Assembly: GCA_017963875.1 (NCBI GenBank) | Contig: JAGCTA010000167.1 | Coordinates: 1-7,158 of the forward strand | DNA: 7,158 bases | Direction: 5' to 3' | DNA from: Victivallales bacterium | GTDB taxonomy: Bacteria > Verrucomicrobiota > Lentisphaeria > Oligosphaerales > Oligosphaeraceae | Shown: positions 4,911 through 7,158 of the stretch, piece by piece | How positions within the stretch are numbered: the stretch's first letter is position 1 | Layout of the letters: every line of letters begins with the position of its first letter | Notes under the pieces: generated by a model | What the model was told of the DNA's origin: nothing | The model's input: the letters and a program-made list of their open reading frames with translations, nothing else | Database searches by the model: none | Translations under genes and position numbers: made by a program

Positions 4911-6962
4911 CTACAGTTCGTTCTGAGTTCGCATGATGACTTCCTTGCGCATGCCTGATGACAGACGGGCGAAGAAATCAGAGTAGCCGCCGATTCTCAC
5001 AAGGAGGTCTGGATAATTCTCAGGGTGCTTGTCCGCATCGACAAGCACCTCTGGATCAACCACATTGATTTGCGTTTCAAAGCCGCCCTGCTTGATGAAT
5101 GTCTTTATCAGCGCAAGAAGTTTTCCTCTGGCTTCAGAATTCTCAAAGCATGACTTGCTGAACTTCATGTTGAACGCGCTGCCGCCAACGAGCGGCGTAT
5201 GATTCCATGATGTCACAGAACGGATGGCCGTCGTCGGCCCAAATGTCTCCCTACCTTGCGCAGGTCCTGCTCCGTCGGCAAACGGGAAGCCCGCCTTCCG
5301 ACCATCGGGCGTCGCACAGGTTTTTGCGCCCAGGCGCTGATGCATTTCCCAGCAGAATGTTCCTGGAATCCATGGCGAATCATTTGGGAAAAAGCGATAT
5401 TTTGCCAATTCGGCACGGATAAATTCCATCAGCGGAGTAATCAGCGAGTCCACTTCAGAAGCCCCCTGACCATACTTCGGGCAACACTTGAGGAACTCCA
5501 GACGGAGAGTCTCGGCGTCCTTGAAATCCTCTTCGCAATGGCGGCGTAATTCCAAAAGCGTCAGACGACGTTTCTCAAAGACCTCCCGACGGATGACGGT
5601 CAAGGAATCCACAAGATTCGCCAAACCGACAAAGGAACACTCAATCCAGTTGTACCGTGCGCCGCCGCATTCAATATCAAGCCCTTTCATCAGGCAATCG
5701 GCAGTCAGAAGACTCAGCAACGGACGCCTCATCCGTTTGGCGCGGTCTGCACGATTAATGGCATTGCCCTCGCTTGCCTCACGGATTTTATCCGCCAGAT
5801 GACGATGATAGGACTCCATCAATTCCTCGTATGACAAATAATCGCTATCCATTGAATCCAATAATATCTGATTCAGATTGAAATATGGACTGGCGACATA
5901 GACATTTGACTGCCCAACGGGTGTGATTTCCACACAGGTCGAATTGATGTAATTCCCTGACATTTCATGCGGTACGCCATAACTCTCCAGTCCCTTGCGA
6001 ATCGTGTCATCGCCAAAGAAAGCAGGGTTTGGGTTGCCCTCGGAAACAATTGAAACCGCCAGTTCCATCAGGTCGTCGGGAGTCCGCTCATTGACGCAGA
6101 CACCGACTGTTGGATACGGCAGACGGCTGAGCCTTGTCGCCTCCAAACAGGCGTATGAGATTTCATTTGCAGGAGTCTCGCCGCAAACCATCACGCCGTA
6201 TGCCAATCCCCAAGTGCAGTTGTAGTTGATGATCATATAAAAGAATCCAATCAGCCAGACCATTTCGTCATGCGATTCCACAGGCAGGAACCGTGCCAGC
6301 GTCCTGTCAAGGCGCCCTGGATTGATCAGATATGCGCGCTCCCCTTTCTCAATCGCTATCTGCACAAAAAGAATGAGCTGGAGTCCCTCGTGAAATGTCT
6401 CGGGAGGACGATGCCGCAACTTACGGCAAATATCCGCAACCTTATGGTTCCCAGCGAGTTCCGCCGCATCTTCCGCATGTCCAATCATCGCCTCCAGGCC
6501 ATCAAGAGCCGCCATCATATTGTCATGCAATGGCATGGATGAACGTCTGCGGGCGGCTTCCACTTCTTCGCGCAGGCCGTCCAGTCCCAAATTGAGAATC
6601 TTGTCATAATCGGGGGCGCAATGGCCTGACTGTCCCGACGAGGCTCCCCACTTGATTTCATGCGTTTTGAAGTATTCGCGCGCCTCCTGCCGCAATTCAG
6701 GCGTCACGCCTTCCGACACGTCCAGCCGCCCGACCAGCGGTTCCCCCTTCAGGCACTTGAACCGCATGGCCTTCAGCTTTTCCTTAAGCATAACGCCCAT
6801 GCAGCGTTCGTCCTCAAGCATCTCCTTGTCAAACGTCAGATACGTCCGATATTCAACGGGGCGGTCATTGACACACTCCTCATAAGCATTCTGATGCCGT
6901 GGAGACGCGATGGCTTCCTGCCGAAGTTGTTCAAGCAACTGGAGATTCATACGTTTCACCAT
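4911..6962 (-). CDS. Glycyl radical enzyme (pyruvate formate-lyase-like superfamily), substrate unassigned
   Basis: The 683-residue product is an oxygen-sensitive radical enzyme. Family landmarks in order: GHCAPDYDKILNLGLDGL (113-130), INPGRLDRTL (213-222), CGETPANEISYACLEA (260-275), the thiyl-cysteine loop STCVEITPVG with Cys343 and Glu345, CATPDGRKAGFPFADG (549-564), GPTTAIRSV (575-583), FETQINVVD (628-636), and the C-terminal glycyl loop VRIGGYSDFF with the radical at Gly659. A single cysteine followed by V-E argues against true pyruvate formate-lyase, which has a Cys-Cys pair. It fits the dehydratase/decarboxylase/lyase branch. The usual motif is GCVE; here Thr precedes Cys. Family members usually have about 750-850 residues, so this one is short, mainly towards the N-terminus. 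Activation needs a radical-SAM activase, and none is encoded in the window. Start alternatives are 6962 or Met5 at 6950, the latter with GGTGA upstream. Confidence 0.93.
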   Translation of the reverse strand: MVKRMNLQLLEQLRQEAIASPRHQNAYEECVNDRPVEYRTYLTFDKEMLEDERCMGVMLKEKLKAMRFKCLKGEPLVGRLDVSEGVTPELRQEAREYFKTHEIKWGASSGQSGHCAPDYDKILNLGLDGLREEVEAARRRSSMPLHDNMMAALDGLEAMIGHAEDAAELAGNHKVADICRKLRHRPPETFHEGLQLILFVQIAIEKGERAYLINPGRLDRTLARFLPVESHDEMVWLIGFFYMIINYNCTWGLAYGVMVCGETPANEISYACLEATRLSRLPYPTVGVCVNERTPDDLMELAVSIVSEGNPNPAFFGDDTIRKGLESYGVPHEMSGNYINSTCVEITPVGQSNVYVASPYFNLNQILLDSMDSDYLSYEELMESYHRHLADKIREASEGNAINRADRAKRMRRPLLSLLTADCLMKGLDIECGGARYNWIECSFVGLANLVDSLTVIRREVFEKRRLTLLELRRHCEEDFKDAETLRLEFLKCCPKYGQGASEVDSLITPLMEFIRAELAKYRFFPNDSPWIPGTFCWEMHQRLGAKTCATPDGRKAGFPFADGAGPAQGRETFGPTTAIRSVTSWNHTPLVGGSAFNMKFSKSCFENSEARGKLLALIKTFIKQGGFETQINVVDPEVLVDADKHPENYPDLLVRIGGYSDFFARLSSGMRKEVIMRTQNEL

Positions 6963-7002
6963 TTTTACTTTGCCACAAAAAACGCCTTATTGACGATTTT
7001 TC

Positions 7003-7020
7003 TATAAGTTACGTCACAAA
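7003..7020 (-). promoter_or_regulatory. Possible CRP/FNR- or Rex-like half-site upstream of the glycyl radical enzyme
   Basis: On the minus strand the leader reads TTTGTGA-CGTAAC-TTATA. The first arm matches the half-site shared by CRP-type and Rex-type operators, but the second arm is only partly symmetric. The position, about 40-60 bases before the start, is reasonable for redox or catabolite control of a fermentative enzyme. The evidence is weak. Confidence 0.18.
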
Positions 7021-7026
7021 TGAACC

Positions 7027-7059
7027 TTACAATGACACACACCATCGCAACGTATCCAT
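7027..7059 (-). CDS. Possible 10-codon leader ORF upstream of the glycyl radical enzyme
   Basis: On the minus strand AAAAGGAG (complement of 7064-7071) stands four bases before an ATG that opens a ten-residue frame, MDTLRWCVSL, ending in TAA. The ribosome site is better than that of the glycyl radical enzyme gene 64 bases downstream. It could be a translated leader peptide, the remnant of a displaced start, or chance. It shows no run of one amino acid as expected for classic attenuation, and I see no terminator hairpin after it. Confidence 0.2.
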   Translation of the reverse strand: MDTLRWCVSL

Positions 7060-7089
7060 TAGACTCCTTTTAAGAATGAAACAGGAGTG

Positions 7090-7158
7090 TCAGACTGCTC
7101 CGATGGCCTTGGCCAGTATTCGCTCTTGCCTTCTGACCTCCTCAACAAGCCTGTATGA
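7090..7158 (-). CDS. Probable C-terminal end of an unrecognised minus-strand gene (cut by window edge)
   Basis: Read on the minus strand from the right edge, one frame gives 22 residues, SYRLVEEVRRQERILAKAIGAV, then TGA. The composition, an amphipathic charged helix rich in Glu, Arg and Leu/Ile/Val, is typical of a genuine protein tail. The other two frames read less plausibly. The fragment is too short to name a family. If real, it lies 127 bases upstream of the glycyl radical enzyme on the same strand. A competing plus-strand ATG at 7077 opens a frame over the same bases but has no ribosome site and a poor composition. Confidence 0.42.
   Translation of the reverse strand, partial: SYRLVEEVRRQERILAKAIGAV

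Noticed and set aside
5482..5487. Cys-Cys pair (residues 493-494) of the glycyl radical enzyme as a pyruvate formate-lyase active site
   Set aside because: It falls in the KYGQGASEVD region, which corresponds to the PKYGND element of the family, not the thiyl-cysteine loop. The catalytic cysteine is Cys343 in STCVE, which is single.
7077..7158. Start of a plus-strand gene at the right edge
   Set aside because: The ATG has no ribosome site and the translation is biased towards Ser, Thr, Leu and Cys. The minus-strand frame ending at 7090 looks more protein-like.
1..7158. CRISPR array, tRNA, rRNA, insertion sequence or phage attachment site
   Set aside because: I saw no regularly spaced repeats, tRNA-like cloverleaf, rRNA-like segment, transposase or integrase motif, or paired terminal repeats on either strand.

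Overview
The window looks like part of a chromosome from a strictly anaerobic, fermentative bacterium of moderate G+C content. The evidence is a glycyl radical enzyme, which is destroyed by oxygen, a stand-alone rubredoxin, and several sugar or ester-processing enzymes without signal peptides. The combination of a StrS-type sugar aminotransferase, a cytoplasmic acetylxylan-esterase-like hydrolase and an orphan glycyl radical enzyme resembles what I know of gut Lentisphaerota/Verrucomicrobiota relatives. That placement is a guess; no rRNA or marker gene is present.

Layout, left to right. (1) Minus strand, 1-539: N-terminal 179 codons of a DegT/DnrJ/EryC1/StrS PLP aminotransferase, cut by the window edge. 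(2) Minus strand, 669-1805: an alpha/beta hydrolase of the acetylxylan esterase/dienelactone hydrolase type with a C-terminal extension. (3) Minus strand, 1916-2825: a two-gene overlapping unit that is richer in A+T than its flanks. The first gene is a DUF3990 protein (ADP-ribosyltransferase-like). The second is a ~150-residue partner of uncharacterised family. Together they look like a toxin-antitoxin or similar accessory module. A bulged hairpin (1866-1906) follows the pair. (4) 2826-3138: a divergent intergenic region with candidate promoters for both directions. (5) Plus strand, 3139-4898: a YheT-family alpha/beta hydrolase, a 53-residue rubredoxin and a hotdog-fold acyl-CoA thioesterase, likely co-transcribed. 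(6) Minus strand, 4911-6962: a 683-residue glycyl radical enzyme that converges on the thioesterase with only 12 bases between them. It is short for its family, has an unusual cysteine-loop motif and has no activase in view. (7) 6963-7158: leader region of the glycyl radical enzyme gene with a tiny ribosome-binding-site-equipped ORF, then the probable last 22 codons of another minus-strand gene.

How they may work together. The aminotransferase and esterase are plausible neighbours in sugar modification or catabolism. The plus-strand trio combines ester hydrolysis, CoA-thioester hydrolysis and electron transfer, but no defined pathway can be read from it. The most interesting item is the DUF3990 pair, followed by the unassigned glycyl radical enzyme.
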